Shown: piece after piece, positions 23,495 to 35,722 of the stretch
Layout: the number at the start of each line of letters is the position of its first letter
How positions within the stretch are numbered: position 1 is the stretch's first letter
Assembly: GCF_029962835.1 (NCBI RefSeq)
Contig: NC_080584.1
Coordinates: 80,752,862-80,816,861, forward strand
DNA: 64,000 nucleotides
Direction: 5' to 3'
Origin: Magnolia sinica
Taxonomy: Eukaryota > Streptophyta > Magnoliopsida > Magnoliales > Magnoliaceae
Notes under the pieces: generated by a model
What the model saw: only the letters and a program-made list of their open reading frames with translations
Databases searched by the model: none
What the model was told of the DNA's origin: nothing
Program-made: the position numbers and the translations under genes

Positions 23495-23704
23495 AAGACC
23501 AAAAAACAGAGGCCTTACCTGTAAGGCTCAATCCGAAGCTGCACAGCGTGGTGGTAGGGGTCTTACCTGTAATCTGAGGCTGCACATCGTGGTGGTAGGG
23601 AATGAAGGAGAGAGAGGTGGAGGCGGTCGCGGACTCGCGGCTGGCGGTACCGATTGAGGGAGATGAGGGAGAGAGAGGTGGAGGCGGCCGCGACTGGTGG
23701 TGCC

Positions 23705-23735
<31 letters not shown>

Positions 23736-23902
23736 GTGGAGGGGTTGGGATTCCATGTAACCGGAACGACCGGTCTCTCACGGGAAAATCCCGTCTTAAC
23801 TCGAGCCGTTGATTTCAAACTTCTCCATCTGACAGCTAGCAAGTTGACAGCGCTCGACCTCACGGAGTGCCATGGTAAGGTCGAGCGTATAGTACCTTTT
23901 TC
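23495..23902 (-). repeat. Right terminal inverted repeat of the MULE
   Basis: Read on the minus strand it follows the left end closely: GAAAAAGGTACTATACGCTC, the GACCGGTCGTTCCGG block, the CT tract, the GCCGCGAGTCCGCGA block and both ACAG|GTAAG donors. The tip hairpin has one mismatch. It lacks the internal block found at 12990-13085. Confidence 0.8.
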
Positions 23903-23924
23903 ATATATATATATATATATATAT
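23903..23924. repeat. (AT)n microsatellite at the right MULE boundary
   Basis: It directly abuts the right inverted end (CCTTTTTC|AT...). It is the counterpart of the tract at 12787-12820. Confidence 0.85.
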
Positions 23925-24010
23925 TGGAATTTTTATGCATATTATATTCCTTGTAAGAAGTTGTATATATACGTGAACAATATATTATATGTAGACAAGA
24001 GAGAATTTAT

Positions 24011-24272
24011 TAGGGGCATTTGGATCATAAGTTACTTATACCCCAAGTAGCTTATCTCGGTTTCTACTTATTCAATGGATAAATATATACTTCAGCTAAA
24101 AATTAGAAAACTTAAAAGTTGGAAGACAAAATTTTAAAACTTACGGAGATAAGTTGCTTCCATCACCTAAGTTACTTTTATAATAATGTTTATCAAACTA
24201 ACTTTTTAAAAAATAACTTATTAACTTTGTAAGTTAAAAAGTTACTTATTAGGTATTCAATTGGGCCCTTAG
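24011..24272. mobile_element. Small inverted-repeat element (MITE)
   Basis: GGGGCATTTGGATCATAAGT followed by TACTTAT on the left pairs loosely with GTTACTTATTAGGTATTCAA and TTGGGCCC on the right. The interior carries internal repeats of AAGTTACTTAT. Confidence 0.5.
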
Positions 24273-25720
24273 CATTAATTAGCCAGCTTTTAGTTAGCGA
24301 CTGAAACACCGAGATCATGTGATCGAGTGCCAATGTGGTGTGGTCTCTTGTGTGTGGTGTGTGGTGTGCCTATGTGTGTAAAAGAAATTAAACCCACTTC
24401 CAAAAATTAATGAGTGATCCAAAAGTTATTCTATGGCTTGCCCACGTGTTTTTCCAGTACCACTTGCAATGCAACCATGATGGAGAACCTAGGCTGTATA
24501 AAGTGTTTATTCCGAAATGACCTGGACCAATAGGGAAATCCCAATTCATTGGTCCTTTCAATACAATCAAATAGATTGCCACAAGGGTGCCATATTCTAG
24601 GAGCCCAAACTATGTGTCACCATCATGGCTTCCGCATGAGGACGGAGGGAGGGGTCCATTGGTTCCAAATTTTGGGAGCCTTATTTGCTTTCTTGTTCCA
24701 AAATTTCATTAGCTGTGTCGGTTGTTTTGGGCTCCATCCTGAGCCATTCGGCTTGATCAGTTTGGGTTCAAGCATGGTCCATGGTTCAGTCGTCGGGTGG
24801 GCTGATATGGTGGGTCTCATTGTAGATGACTCATGTGCTAAAACTCCCCAAGATTGGAAAAGTAATCAAGGAAATGCTAAACATTCTGTGGCTATGATAT
24901 TTCAATCTGGGTTATGTGTTGGTGGACGGACCACCAACTAAGGCATCTCAGCCCAACAAACCTGTGTGCCATCAGGACTGTTGATTTGGTGGGCCACCTT
25001 CAGGATTGGACATGAGCCAAAAATTGTAGTGATTGGACAACTCTAACGGCTATTTCAGTGAAATTTAATAGTTCAATTTGGACCGCTATCCTCTAACCAA
25101 ACAGTTCCTTTTGGATGTCACTTATTGGATGGTTAATACAGTCCATTTCTCATGATTTTTGGGATATGGCCCACTAATAATGTTATGATCCACAAGAACA
25201 ACAGTTCTGTGATTAGCATACTTCAAGGTAGAGTTTTATGCGGGCCCACGCTCCATGCTATCATTCTTCTGCTTCAATTCATGGCTTAAAAATAGACGCT
25301 AAAGAAGAATAGAGCAACAATCCACCTGCAATAGGGGCCACATTAGACCAACGGTCTTGATGTTCGACCCATGGAGCTAAAACTAACAAAAAAGCATACC
25401 GGTTTCCTCAGTCAAGGATCATATAATTCCTCAATCGAACATCAAAAAGAAGTTTGGTTGATGAGTCTTTTCTTATGGCCCACCCTCGTAAAGGTGATTA
25501 ATGGACCAGATCATCTGATCACTGCATGATGTGGTAGAACTTTGTGGGATGATCTCATCTGTAACTTCGCTTCCACATATCTATGAGAAATTCACTCTGT
25601 TCATCGGTTTTGCAAGCTCAAATAGGAGAGGAGTACAAAAACAGTCATGTAGAAGAGAAGACTCAGGAAAACCACGTGATAGGAATGAGTGAAAATGGAA
25701 ACATACACCATTGAGAAATC
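24273..25720. other. No gene seen
   Basis: Contains (GT)-rich text near 24340 and GGGCC-rich fragments resembling decayed hairpin-family arms (GTGGGCCACCTTCAGGATTG near 24990). The open frame 24549-24941 has no recognisable domain. Confidence 0.4.
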
Positions 25721-26230
25721 GGATTGCGTACTGAGTGACTCAGTACGCTCTTGCCGTGCTGAGTAAACTCAGTTGGGCGTACGTAGTCTATCCATGTCGT
25801 CCATCTGCTTTTTCATATAATTTAAGGGGTTGAGCCCAATATGGAAGCATATCCAAATATCAAGTGGATCATACCACAAGAAACAGTGGGGATAATGATT
25901 TCCACTATTGAAACCTTTCTAGGCCCCACAGTGATGTTTATTTGTCATCCAACTTGTTCATAAGATCATAAAGATATGGATGAAGCAAAAATACAAATAT
26001 AATCTTGATCCAAAACAATGGCCCCCAAGAATTTTTCAATGGTATACGTTCAATTCAACTGTTTCTTATGGTGTGGTCCATTTGAACATTTTTATGCTTT
26101 ATTTTTGGGCTGAAGCCATAAAATTTTCTGGTAAAATTAATGGACGGAGCGGATAAAATACATAAATTATGGTGGACCTCACTGAGTTTACTCGGTACGT
26201 TAAGCGTAGTGAGTTACTCACTACGCAATC
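25721..26230. repeat. Giant-hairpin repeat, ACTGAGT subfamily, complete copy
   Basis: The outer ends GGATTGCGTA and TACGCAATC are inverted. The left end is a perfect palindrome, GCGTACTGAGT-G-ACTCAGTACGC. The right end is another, GCGTAGTGAGT-T-ACTCACTACGC. A second inner palindrome ACTGAGTAAACTCAGT sits beside the left one. The two long arms pair through the middle (GAAACAGTGGGGATAATGAT versus ATTCAACTGTTTCTTATGG). Confidence 0.8.
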
Positions 26231-27203
26231 TGTTTCCCACCATTGATACCCTTCCAGAGCCCACCATGGCCATCCAAACCGTTAATAAGGTTTTTCCTAC
26301 CGGGATACATTTACACATGCGCGCGTGAAATGTCCAATGGTGGGCGTTCATTCTTTACTACTTCGTGTGGTGTGAACCACCTGAACTTTAGATCTGCTTC
26401 ATTTTTTATATTCTTGCCTATTGTGAGCTTGAGGACCTGATGGACAGAGTGGATTTTTTCACGGACATCACAGTAGCCCCACATAGCTTCTACCTACAGG
26501 AACTCCCCGATGGCAGGGGACAAAGGCAGTTGGGGTCCTTTCCAGCGCACATTTCAAGTTACTTTGGGCTAAGATTACAATACCCATGATCGGATAATCG
26601 CTTGAGTGTGCATTGCTTGGCTAGTCCATGATGGCTCACGTGGTTGTGGAGACATACGGTCTGAACCGTTCATCTGGTGGTCCTTTTAGCGACTGGGTGA
26701 TTTTGTAAAAACCAGTTGGGCTGGGAGATCCTTCTGTCCGGTCAACAGCCCTTGAAGGGACGAAAATGACAACATTCTCCGTTGGAAATCAGGTAGCTAG
26801 GATTCCCTATCAGGGCATGTAATCCACACCGCTCATGTAGTGGGCCATGATGGATGCTTTTTTTCCACTGAATGCAAAGATTTGCTCATGTTTTTTCAAT
26901 CCATGGTCTGTGAACAGACCACTCTATGGGAGTTGCAAAAGTACCCTTCTGTGCATTGAGTATGGATATCATAATAAATTAATGGAATAGCCTACCTTCT
27001 TGTTGGGGTGTTATTTCACACTGAAAGTTTCTACTGTGCACGAACAAAAATGTCCTAAACGAGAATACCAATGTTGAAGAGATTGCCCATTGCTAACTCT
27101 AAGTGATGTATAACACAAGAAAGATGTGTGGTCTGTCTCAAGGAGGGATGGCCCATGAGACTCGTGTCCACCACCAATTCTCCTCTCAAGAGACTCACAT
27201 CAA
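26231..27203. other. No gene seen
   Basis: 26231-26500 has further GCCCACCATGG-type fragments. The remainder is unique-looking. No frame with a domain. Confidence 0.4.
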
Positions 27204-27204
27204 T

Positions 27205-29153
27205 TAATTATGTATACAAATGATCGCTTCAACCGATTCAGGTGTAAGTGAGCTTTTATACTTGCTTACGACCCTACTCTCCGTACTAAAAGTAGATTTT
27301 GAAGCCACGGTTGAAATTGGAATTAATAATATGTCTCGTGTCATTAACGAGAACACAGGGTATTGTAAATTACCAGATCTCATCCTCCACCAATTCAAAA
27401 CATCAAATTCATCGCCTTTGGATTTTACAACTAAAAGTGGCTCCTTGAGATAGTCTTCAAGTTCTAATCTAGGCGTCTGCATTTGAGTCCCTTTCCACTG
27501 TGCCACGTAAGACATGAAATCATTTACAGTTTCTTCTTGCGATTCATCAACAATAAAACTAGAACCCACATGAGGAGATTTTTCTTTACGACGTACACAT
27601 AGAAATTGTACAATTCACTGAATGCATCAGAAATCTTTTCAACCTCAGCAACACCCATTGTACTATACAACTTACTACATATGAATTTAACCATGATCAT
27701 CTTATATCGGGGATCAAGAACGACCGCAACAGCCATTTCCAGACTACACTTTGACTAATACTTATCAAACTTTACCTGCGTACCTATAGTCATTAAGTAT
27801 AAAAAGTCTAGTCCATTACTACTTTTGTGCAAGGCATATTTTACCTTCCAAAGTTCAGGCAGAAATATATTTGTCATTGAATACTTGCTGTCCGAAAATT
27901 TCTTCGTACCGTTGTAAAAAACTAAAAGGAATTTGTGAACTGATTCAGCTCTTGACCAATCATCTTCATAAGACAACCAAACATACGCACTATTATGCTC
28001 CGCATAGTGAGAGAATGCAGGTCTCAAATATATCGCCAAATCTAATATTTTAAAAGTTGAATTTCAACGTGTCGTGACATCCAGCTTCATCGTTCTCTGA
28101 GTTGACAAATTCAACCGCCTCACGATATCATTTCATGTATGTAATCGTGAAGGTGACCCCCGTATGTACTTTACACTCTCTTTTATGTTCTCGATCATAA
28201 AATTAATTATTTTAATGTCATCTTGTACAATCAAGTTTAGGATGTGGGCACAACACTTAACATGAAATATCTTTCCACTAAAATACAGGTCACCGGTGGC
28301 CTTAAACTGGTTGCGCAAATTCGTTATCACGCTATCATTTACAGAGGTATTATCTAGAGTTATTGAGGAGATCTTCTTCTCAATTCTCCACTCCACAAGA
28401 TATCTGTATATGCAGTATGAAATCATCAAGCCATTATGAAGAAGTGTAAGATAACAAAAGTTTATTATTCTCTTGCAAAGCCTTCATTCAGCATCAACGT
28501 AGTGAGAAGTTAGTAACATATACCCATTTCATTGATTGGATGTTATCCACGAATCTGATATCAAGTTAATTCAGAAAATGTTTTCAACTCTCCTTTCAAG
28601 TTGAGTTTCTCACTTTCATACGTTTTCATGCACTCTCTTTATTATTGCACGGGAGACCTTGTATCTGGGGTTAAGGTATCTGGCTAGTTCGACAAAAGCA
28701 GGACTTTCTACCATCTGAAATGGTCTTTCATCAGTAATAATTAACTTGGCCGTCAACTCATTCACTTATACTTGTAGATGGATAATGTACCCTTCGATGA
28801 ACCCACTGCAGATTGCGTAAATGAAAGTATTTTTTGCCCTGCTGTAGTTCTCACTTTTCTATAACACTTCAAAATATGTTTCTTCAGAGTTGTGGTCGAA
28901 CCATCCGATTGCTTAGCATACCGAGTCTTGCAGTACTTGCATTGTATCCTCACGTGTCATTCTTCAGGGTTACTTTTTCAAAATCATCTCACATTACCGA
29001 TCTATTTTTGAATTTTTCCGTTATATGTGACTATGTGATACCAGTATTAATAGGCACCTCTTCAGGTTCAAGACCTAATCATTTATCTTCAAGGATCATA
29101 GACAATGTAATTGACCGACCGCCCGGGGTATTGGAAAGACTCTCACTTTCCAT
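27205..29153 (-). pseudogene. hAT-superfamily transposase, decayed
   Basis: Read on the minus strand from ATG at 29153 (MESESLSNTPGGRS). A BED zinc finger follows at 28953-28762 (CKYCKTRYAKQSDGSTTTLKKH). Then come ISSITLDNTSVNDS and FHVKCCAHILNLIVQD of the catalytic core near 28350-28240, VLDPRYKM near 27715, and the C-terminal dimerisation region LNWWR...YPVFSLMTRDILLIPIST near 27400. This order and these motifs are those of plant zinc-finger BED hAT transposases of the RICESLEEPER/DAYSLEEPER kind. At least three stops lie before the zinc finger and the frame changes several times further on. It therefore cannot make a full protein. Terminal repeats were not located. Confidence 0.85.
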
Positions 29154-29216
29154 CTGATAGTTGAAATATACTAAATCATATTTGCATTAACAATCTAATA
29201 CTAATAAAGTTATACT

Positions 29217-30000
29217 AAATCCTAAATTAGTTACTCATCCAAGATTGGATAGATTGCAATACTTTCATATTCTCATTTAAACGTTCACACCGAAAATCCG
29301 GCAGTATCTCCTCATGCCTCTCTAGATATGTTGATCTTCTGTTACATTCTGATGTCAAATATCTAAGTAATATGAAGATATTTGGCATTGGAAACGAAAC
29401 GGAAGAAACGTATCTAGAGAGAAATGAGGAGATGGACTGCGAATTAAGTATAAACATTTAAATAAATTATATGAAAGCATATTATTCATCTAACCTTGAA
29501 CTGTCTAAAATGGGACAATTTGAACGATTTCTATGCCACCAAAAATACACTATATATATATATATATCCACATAGAAATTCACAAATGGGTAATTAATTA
29601 TCTAACTCACATTCACAATTAAATCCTAAATTAATTACCCATCCAAGATTAGATACATTGTAATACTTTTATATTCTCATTTAAACGTCCACCTCGAAAA
29701 TTCGGTGGTATCTCCTCATGCCTCTCTAGATAAGTTGATCTTTTGTTACATTCCGATGCCAAATATTTAAGCAACGTGAAGATATTTAACATTGAAAATG
29801 AAATGGAAGAAACATATCCAGAGAGAAATGAGGAGATGGACCGCGGATTAGGTATGAACATTTAAATAGATTATATGAAAGCATATTATACATCTAACCT
29901 TGAACTGTCCAAAATGAGACAATTTGAGTAATTTCTATGCCACCAAAAACACCCTATATCTATGTATGGCCATATAGAAATCATCGAATGGGTAACTAAT
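29217..30000 (-). repeat. Direct tandem duplication, period 404 bp
   Basis: CCTAAATTAGTTACTCATCC at 29221 recurs as CCTAAATTAATTACCCATCC at 29625. The two units then run in parallel to about 30000 with scattered substitutions. Both keep an open minus-strand frame of 70-76 codons sharing RRSTYLERHEEI and RLNEN(M/I)KVLQ. The protein is unknown to me. The unit lies just upstream of the decayed hAT gene and may be its 5' flank. Confidence 0.75.
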
Positions 30001-30200
30001 TATCTAACTCACAAATCTCAATCACAATTCACAAGTCACAATAAATCTAAGCAAAGAAAGCAATGAACATATTTAGCTAAGTATACAATGTACAATAACG
30101 AGATAAGCAAAAAAAATAATTTACTACAATTAGTTAATTATACAAACATATCAAGTAGTAAGCAAGCAATAAGCATTAAGCATTAAACAATAAGCAATAA

Positions 30201-30350
30201 GTTTAGGATTAGGGGCTTAGGGTTTAGGGTTTAGAGTTTAAGGTTTAGGATTTAAGTTTAAGATTATGGTTTAACTTTAGGGTTAAGGTTTAGGGTTTAG
30301 GGTTAGATTTAATGTTTATGGTTAAGGTTTAGAGTTTAGGTTAGGGCTAA
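30201..30350 (+). repeat. Interstitial telomere-like tract
   Basis: Degenerate (TTTAGGG)n, the plant telomere unit, with GGTTTAGGGTTTAG and many one-base variants (TTTAAGG, TTTAGAG, TTAAGGT). Confidence 0.8.
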
Positions 30351-30615
30351 GGCCCACATTGATGTTTATTTATCATCCAACCTGTTCGTAAGGACAAAAA
30401 GACAAATGAATGGAAAACACGTTGCATTCACAAAACTTAATCTAAAACTTTTGTGGCCCAAGAAGTTTTCAATTGTAGGCATTCAATTCCCACTATTTTA
30501 TGTGGTGTGGTTTACTTGAAAGTTAGATATACTTTAATTTTAACCTTTTGCCCTAAAATGATATAGAAAAATGTATGCATGGCGTCGAAAATTCATACAT
30601 CAAGGCATGCCTCAC
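30351..30615. repeat. Giant-hairpin family remnant
   Basis: GGCCCACATTGATGTTTATT, ATCATCCAACCTGTTCGTAA and, at the end, TACATCAAGGCATGCC. The left arm is mostly missing and replaced by the telomere-like tract. Confidence 0.55.
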
Positions 30616-31049
30616 ACGTTTACTCATCATTCGAAATAAACCATTCCAATTAGAGTTTTCATGTTCAAGTGTTTCATCAACCAAAAAATATGCTTAATTG
30701 ATTATCCAACTCTTTATCTGAATTACATTTAGTAGATCATTAAAAAAATATATCAAAGTCACATAGAAAGTTTATAAGTTAGAATGGTTCAACCAATATA
30801 ATTGGTAAGCCCCACCAATATGTTGCAAAGGTTGGGATTAATATGGCCCACCAAGATGCTACAATTCTCAATTAATGCAATTAAACCTGTCAAACTAGCT
30901 AGGGACTCTAATATAATGTTCAAACTATTGGAACTATAACCCAAAATTCTAAAAATCAGATTGTTTTAACCATCTCAACTTCTGATTAGTGGATACTTGT
31001 TTTCTAAAATCAGATAGTTGGAGATTTTTCAAGTGCACCATATGTTATT
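30616..31049. other. No gene seen
   Basis: AT-rich lead-in to the tandem array; nothing recognised. Confidence 0.4.
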
Positions 31050-34000
31050 GAACATTCGCCTAATATTTATAGCTTGAATCTTCCGATGTGGGATATGTAA
31101 GGAAATGAGCATCCAAAGGATGTCCACCATACCCTTGGCCTAAATCATACGAACCCACTGCACATTGAGACTAAATGTTGCCCTATAAGTCTTATTTTGA
31201 TTTTTGAATAGTCTTATATGATGCTTAAGTGCTTAGAGAAAATGATGGTTAACAAGTATTATGGTAAAATACAAAAAAAAAACACTGAGACCTCGTATAA
31301 ATTCTTTTGGAGAATTTTGTGGGTCTTCATTTGGAAAGGGCGAGGCCGAACCATGACAATGTTATAAATTCTTTTGGAGAATTTCGTACGTCTTCGTTTG
31401 GAAAGGGCGGGGCCATGAAATGACAACACCAAAGTATTATTGGGCTCATTCAAATGTTGACTGCTTGACTTTGACTTCAATCACAGTTATTCATGTGTGC
31501 AAGAGTAGTGATAGGGTCCTGATGTGCCATGATTTGCCTGTCCTGGTGCCCAGCATGCAAAAATGGGCCCACAACAGGGATGGATATTGATGATAAAACA
31601 AGGGATCCATCGAGACTAAATGTTGCCCTATTAGTCCAGTATAGCTTGACATGCATCTATAGCCATTCCCACAAGCCAGATCATGGGCTTCAATTGGGTG
31701 GCTAGGATTATTGAACATTCACCTAAGATTTGTGGCTTGGATCTTCCGATGTGGGATATGTAGGGAAATGGGCATCCAAAGGATGTCCACCATACCCATG
31801 GCCTAAATCATACGAACCCACTGCACATTGAGACTAAATGTTGCCCTATAAGTCTTATTTGGACGTTTGAATAGTCTTATATGATGCGTAAGTACTTAGA
31901 GAAAATGATGGTTAACTAGTATTATGGTAAAATACAAAAAACATAGGGACCTTTTACAAATTTTTATTGAGAATTTTGTGCGTCTTCATTTGGAAAGGGT
32001 GAGGGCATGATAATGATAGCACTAAAGTATTATTGGGCCCATCAAATGTTGACTGCTTAACTTCGACTTCAATCACAGTCATTCATGCGTGCAAGAGTAG
32101 TGATAGGGTACTAATGTGCCATGATTTGCCTGTCCTGGTGCCCAGTATGCAAAAATGGGCCCACAATAGGGATGAATATTGATGCTAAAACAAAAAGTGA
32201 TCCATCGATACTAAATGTTGCCCTATTAGTCCAGTATAGCTTGACATGCATCTATAGCCATTCCCATAAGCCAGATCATGGGCTTTAATTGGGCGGCTAT
32301 GATTATTGAACATTTAGATTGGTGGCTTAGATCTTCCGATGTGGGATATGTAGGGAAATGGGCATCCAAAGGATGTCCACCATACCCATGGCCTAAATCA
32401 TACGAATCCACTACACATCGAGACTAAATGTTGCCCTATAAGTCTTATTTGGACATTTGAATAGTCTTATATGATGCGTAAATGCTTAGAGAAAATGATG
32501 GTTAACTAGTATTATGGTAAAATACAAAAAATATTGAGACCTCTTATAAATTCTTTTGAAGAATTTTGTGCATCTTTGTTTGGAAAGGGCAGGGGCATGA
32601 TAATGATAGCACTAAAGTATTATTGGGCCCATTTAAATGTTGATTGCTTGACTTTGACTTCAATCACAACCATTCATGCATGCAAGAGTAGTGATAGGGT
32701 CCTGATGTGCCATGATTTGCATGTCGTGGTGCCCAGCATGCAAAAATGGGCCCACAACGGGGATGCGTATTGATGCTAGAGCAAGGTATCTATCGAGACT
32801 AAATGTTGATCTATTAGTCCAGTATAGCTTGACATGCATCTATGGCCATTCCCACAGGCTAGATCATGAGCTTCAATTGGGTGGCTAGGATTATTGAACA
32901 TTCACCTAAGATTTGTGGCTTGAATCTTTCAATGTGGGATATGTAAGGAAATAGGCATGCAAAGGATGTCCACCATACCCATGGCCTAAATCATACGAAC
33001 CCACTGCACATCAAGACTAAATGTTGCCCTATAAGTCTTATTTGGATGTTTAAATAGTCTTATTTAGACGTTTGAATACTCTTATATGATGCGCAAGTGT
33101 TTAGAGAAAATAATAGTTAATTAGTATTATGGTAAAATACAAAAAACACTGGGACGTCTTATAAATTCTTTTTGAGAATTCAGTGCGTCTTCGTTTGGAA
33201 ATGGCGGTGTCAGACTATTATAATGATATAAATTCTTTTAGAGAATTTCGTACATCTTCGTTTGGAAAGAGCGGGGCCATGACAATGATAACACTAAAGT
33301 ATTATTGGGCCCATTCAAATGTTTACTGCTTGACTTTGACCTCAATCATAGCCATTCATGCATGCAAGAGTAGTGATAGGGTTCTCATGTGCCATGATTT
33401 GTATGTCGTGGTGCCCAGCAATAAAAAATGCGCCTATAACAAGGATGGATATTGATGCTAGAATAAGGGATCCATCGAGACTAAATGTTGCCATATTAGT
33501 CCAGTAGAGCTTGACATGCATCTATAGTTATTCCCACAAGCCAGATCATGGGCTTCAATTGGGTGGCTAGGATTATTGAACATTCACTTAAGATTTGTAG
33601 TTTGGATCTTCCAATGTGGGATATGTAGGAAAATGGGCATCCAAAGGATATCCACCATACCCATGGCCTAAATCATACGAACCCACTGCACATCGAGACT
33701 AAATGTTGCCCTATAAATCTTATTTGGACATTTGAATAGTCTTATTTGGACGTTTGAATAGTCTTATATGATGCCTAAGTGCTTAGAGAAAATTATTGTT
33801 AACTAGTATTATGGTAAAATACAAAAAACACTGGGATGTTTTATAAATTCTTTTGGAGCATTTCGTGCGTCTTCGTTTGGAAAGGGCGGGACCATGACAA
33901 TGATAGCACTAAAGTATTATTGGGCCCATTCAAATGTTTACTGCTTGACTTTGACTTCAATCACAATCATTCATACGTGTAAGAATAGTGATAGGGTCCT

Positions 34001-34985
34001 GATGCGCCATGATTTGCATGTCGTGGTGCCCAACATGCAAAAATGGGCCCATATTAGAGATGGATACTGATGCTCGAATAAGAAATCCATCGAGACTAAA
34101 TGTTGCCCTATTAGTCCAATATAACTTGACATGTATCTATAGTCATTCCCACAAGCCAGATCATGGGCTTCAATTAGGTGACAAGGATTATTAAACATTT
34201 GCTTAATATTTGTAGCTTGGATCTTCTAATGTGGGATATGTAGGAAAATGGGCATCCAAAGGATGTCCCCCATACCCATGGCCTAAATCACATAAACTCA
34301 CTGCACATCGAGACTAAATGTTGCCCTATAAGTTTTATTTGGACTTTTGAATAGTCTTATTTGGACATTTAAATAGTCTTATATGATACCTAAGTACTTA
34401 GAGAAAATGATGGTTAGCTAGTATTATGATAAAATACAAAAAACACTAGGACCTCTTATAAATTCTTTTGGAGAATTTCGTGCATTTTCGTTTGGAAATG
34501 GCAGGGCTAGATCATGACAATGATATAAATTCTTTTGGAGAATTTCGTGTCTTCTTTTGAAAAGGGCGGGGCCATGGCAATGATAACACTAAAGTATGTT
34601 GGGCCCATTTAAATGTTGACTGCTTGACTTTGACTTCAATCACAACCATTCATGCGTGCAAAAGTAGTGATAGGGTTCTGATGTGCCATGATTTGCATGT
34701 CCTAGTGCCCAGCATGCAAAAATGGGCCCACAGAAGGGATGGATATTGATGCTCGAACGGGGGATCTATCGAGACTAAATGTTACCATTTTAGTTCAGTA
34801 TAGCTTGACATGCATCTATAGTCACTCCTATAAGTCAGATCATGGGCTTCAATTGGGTGTGGCTAGGATTATTGAACATTCACCTAAGATTTGTGGCTTG
34901 GATCTTCCGATGTGAGATATGTAGGGAAATGGGCATCCAAAAGATGACCACCATACCCATGGCCTAAATCATACGAACCCACTAC
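31050..34985 (+). repeat. Tandem array, about 6.5 units of 590-680 bp
   Basis: The marker CTTCCGATGTGGGATATGTA (with variants) occurs near 31079, 31743, 32333, 32926, 33608, 34223 and 34904. That gives spacings of 664, 590, 593, 682, 615 and 681. Each unit also carries AAATTCTTTTGGAGAATTT, AAGTATTATTGGGCCCATT, TGCCATGATTTGC and CAAGCCAGATCATGGGCTT. GACTAAATGTTGCCCTAT appears twice per unit. The 664- and 681-bp units hold a second AATTCTTTTGGAGAATTTCG block; in the 682- and 615-bp units length also changes through a doubled TCTTATTTGGAC segment. No conserved protein is encoded; frames such as 31491-31718 and 33971-34198 recur only because the unit recurs. Confidence 0.9.
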
Positions 34986-35456
34986 TTAGAACAAAACCAC
35001 TACTTAGAACAAAATCACTGCCCCTACTAAACAACTGTCTTTGATATTCCCCTTTTCCATTTCAATTGTAACAGCAATGGGTATATGGTTAACAAACTTT
35101 GAGACTTGGATTAACCCGTTTGTTCTTGAGTTGAGTTGGGACTCGTTGAGTTAGGGCTGAATCAACTCGACTCACCTGAGTCAGTGGACGGTGGTGACTC
35201 TGGGGTGAGTTGTGGGATCAAACCAATCAAATGCTACCGAATCCATGTCAACCGGGATGAGTATGGACATCCATGTTGACTGGGATGAGTCACATAGTCT
35301 GAGAACCGTGAAGAAGCATGATGTATTATTCTCTATATATGGAAGGACTTTCCGATGATTAGGAAGTGGAGAAGATACCAAATGGAGTTTTTCATATCTA
35401 ATTACCATTTTTCACTTTACTTTTCCATGATGCAGTGGTTTACATTTTTTCTTGGG
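34986..35456. other. No gene seen; GAGT-rich spacer
   Basis: 35110-35240 has repeated ACTCGTTGAGTT, CAACTCGACTCACCTGAGTC text of low complexity. The open frame at 35181-35408 has no domain. Confidence 0.4.
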
Positions 35457-35587
35457 TTTGATTATTGAATTGGGCCTTATTTATTGTGGGACCTACAGGA
35501 TTTGATTATTGGATTGCGCCTTATCCACTGTGGGGCCTATAGGGTTTAATTATTAGATTGTGCCTTATCCACTATGGGACCTACAAG
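35457..35587 (+). repeat. Three tandem copies of a 43-44 bp unit
   Basis: Units start at 35457, 35501 and 35544 with TTTGATTATTGAATT, TTTGATTATTGGATT and TTTAATTATTAGATT. Each ends near GGGACCTACAGG or GGGGCCTATAGG. Confidence 0.85.
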
Positions 35588-35722
35588 TAAGACCATCGAC
35601 GTTATAGTGCAATATAAACTTTGAGCTTATTAAAGAGTATGCTAATAAGTCTTAGTTTATGCTAAATGGTAGGACCGTTTACAAGATCACAATAAATGGG
35701 CATGGTGACGCAGGGATGAACG

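Larger units (their letters stand above)
12821..23902 (+). mobile_element. Mutator-like element (MULE), about 11.1 kb, long inverted ends, carries its transposase
   Basis: The two ends are inverted copies: GGTACTATACGCTCGACC opens on the left and GGTCGAGCGTATAGTACC closes on the right. Similarity continues inward about 500 bp on the left and 400 bp on the right. (AT)n tracts lie only on the outer sides, as expected if an element landed in an AT microsatellite. Between the ends are a FAR1/MULE transposase gene, fragments of other genes in both orientations, short shuffled pieces of the transposase exon, and a CACTA-like insertion. Long inverted ends and gene capture are known MULE traits. The alternative is two separate insertions of a solo end-element in opposite orientation, but each lacks an AT tract on its inner side. 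Confidence 0.75.

Noticed and set aside
31259-34198. Recurring 60-90 codon frames in the tandem array
   Set aside because: They recur because the DNA unit recurs. Frames are not kept in all units.
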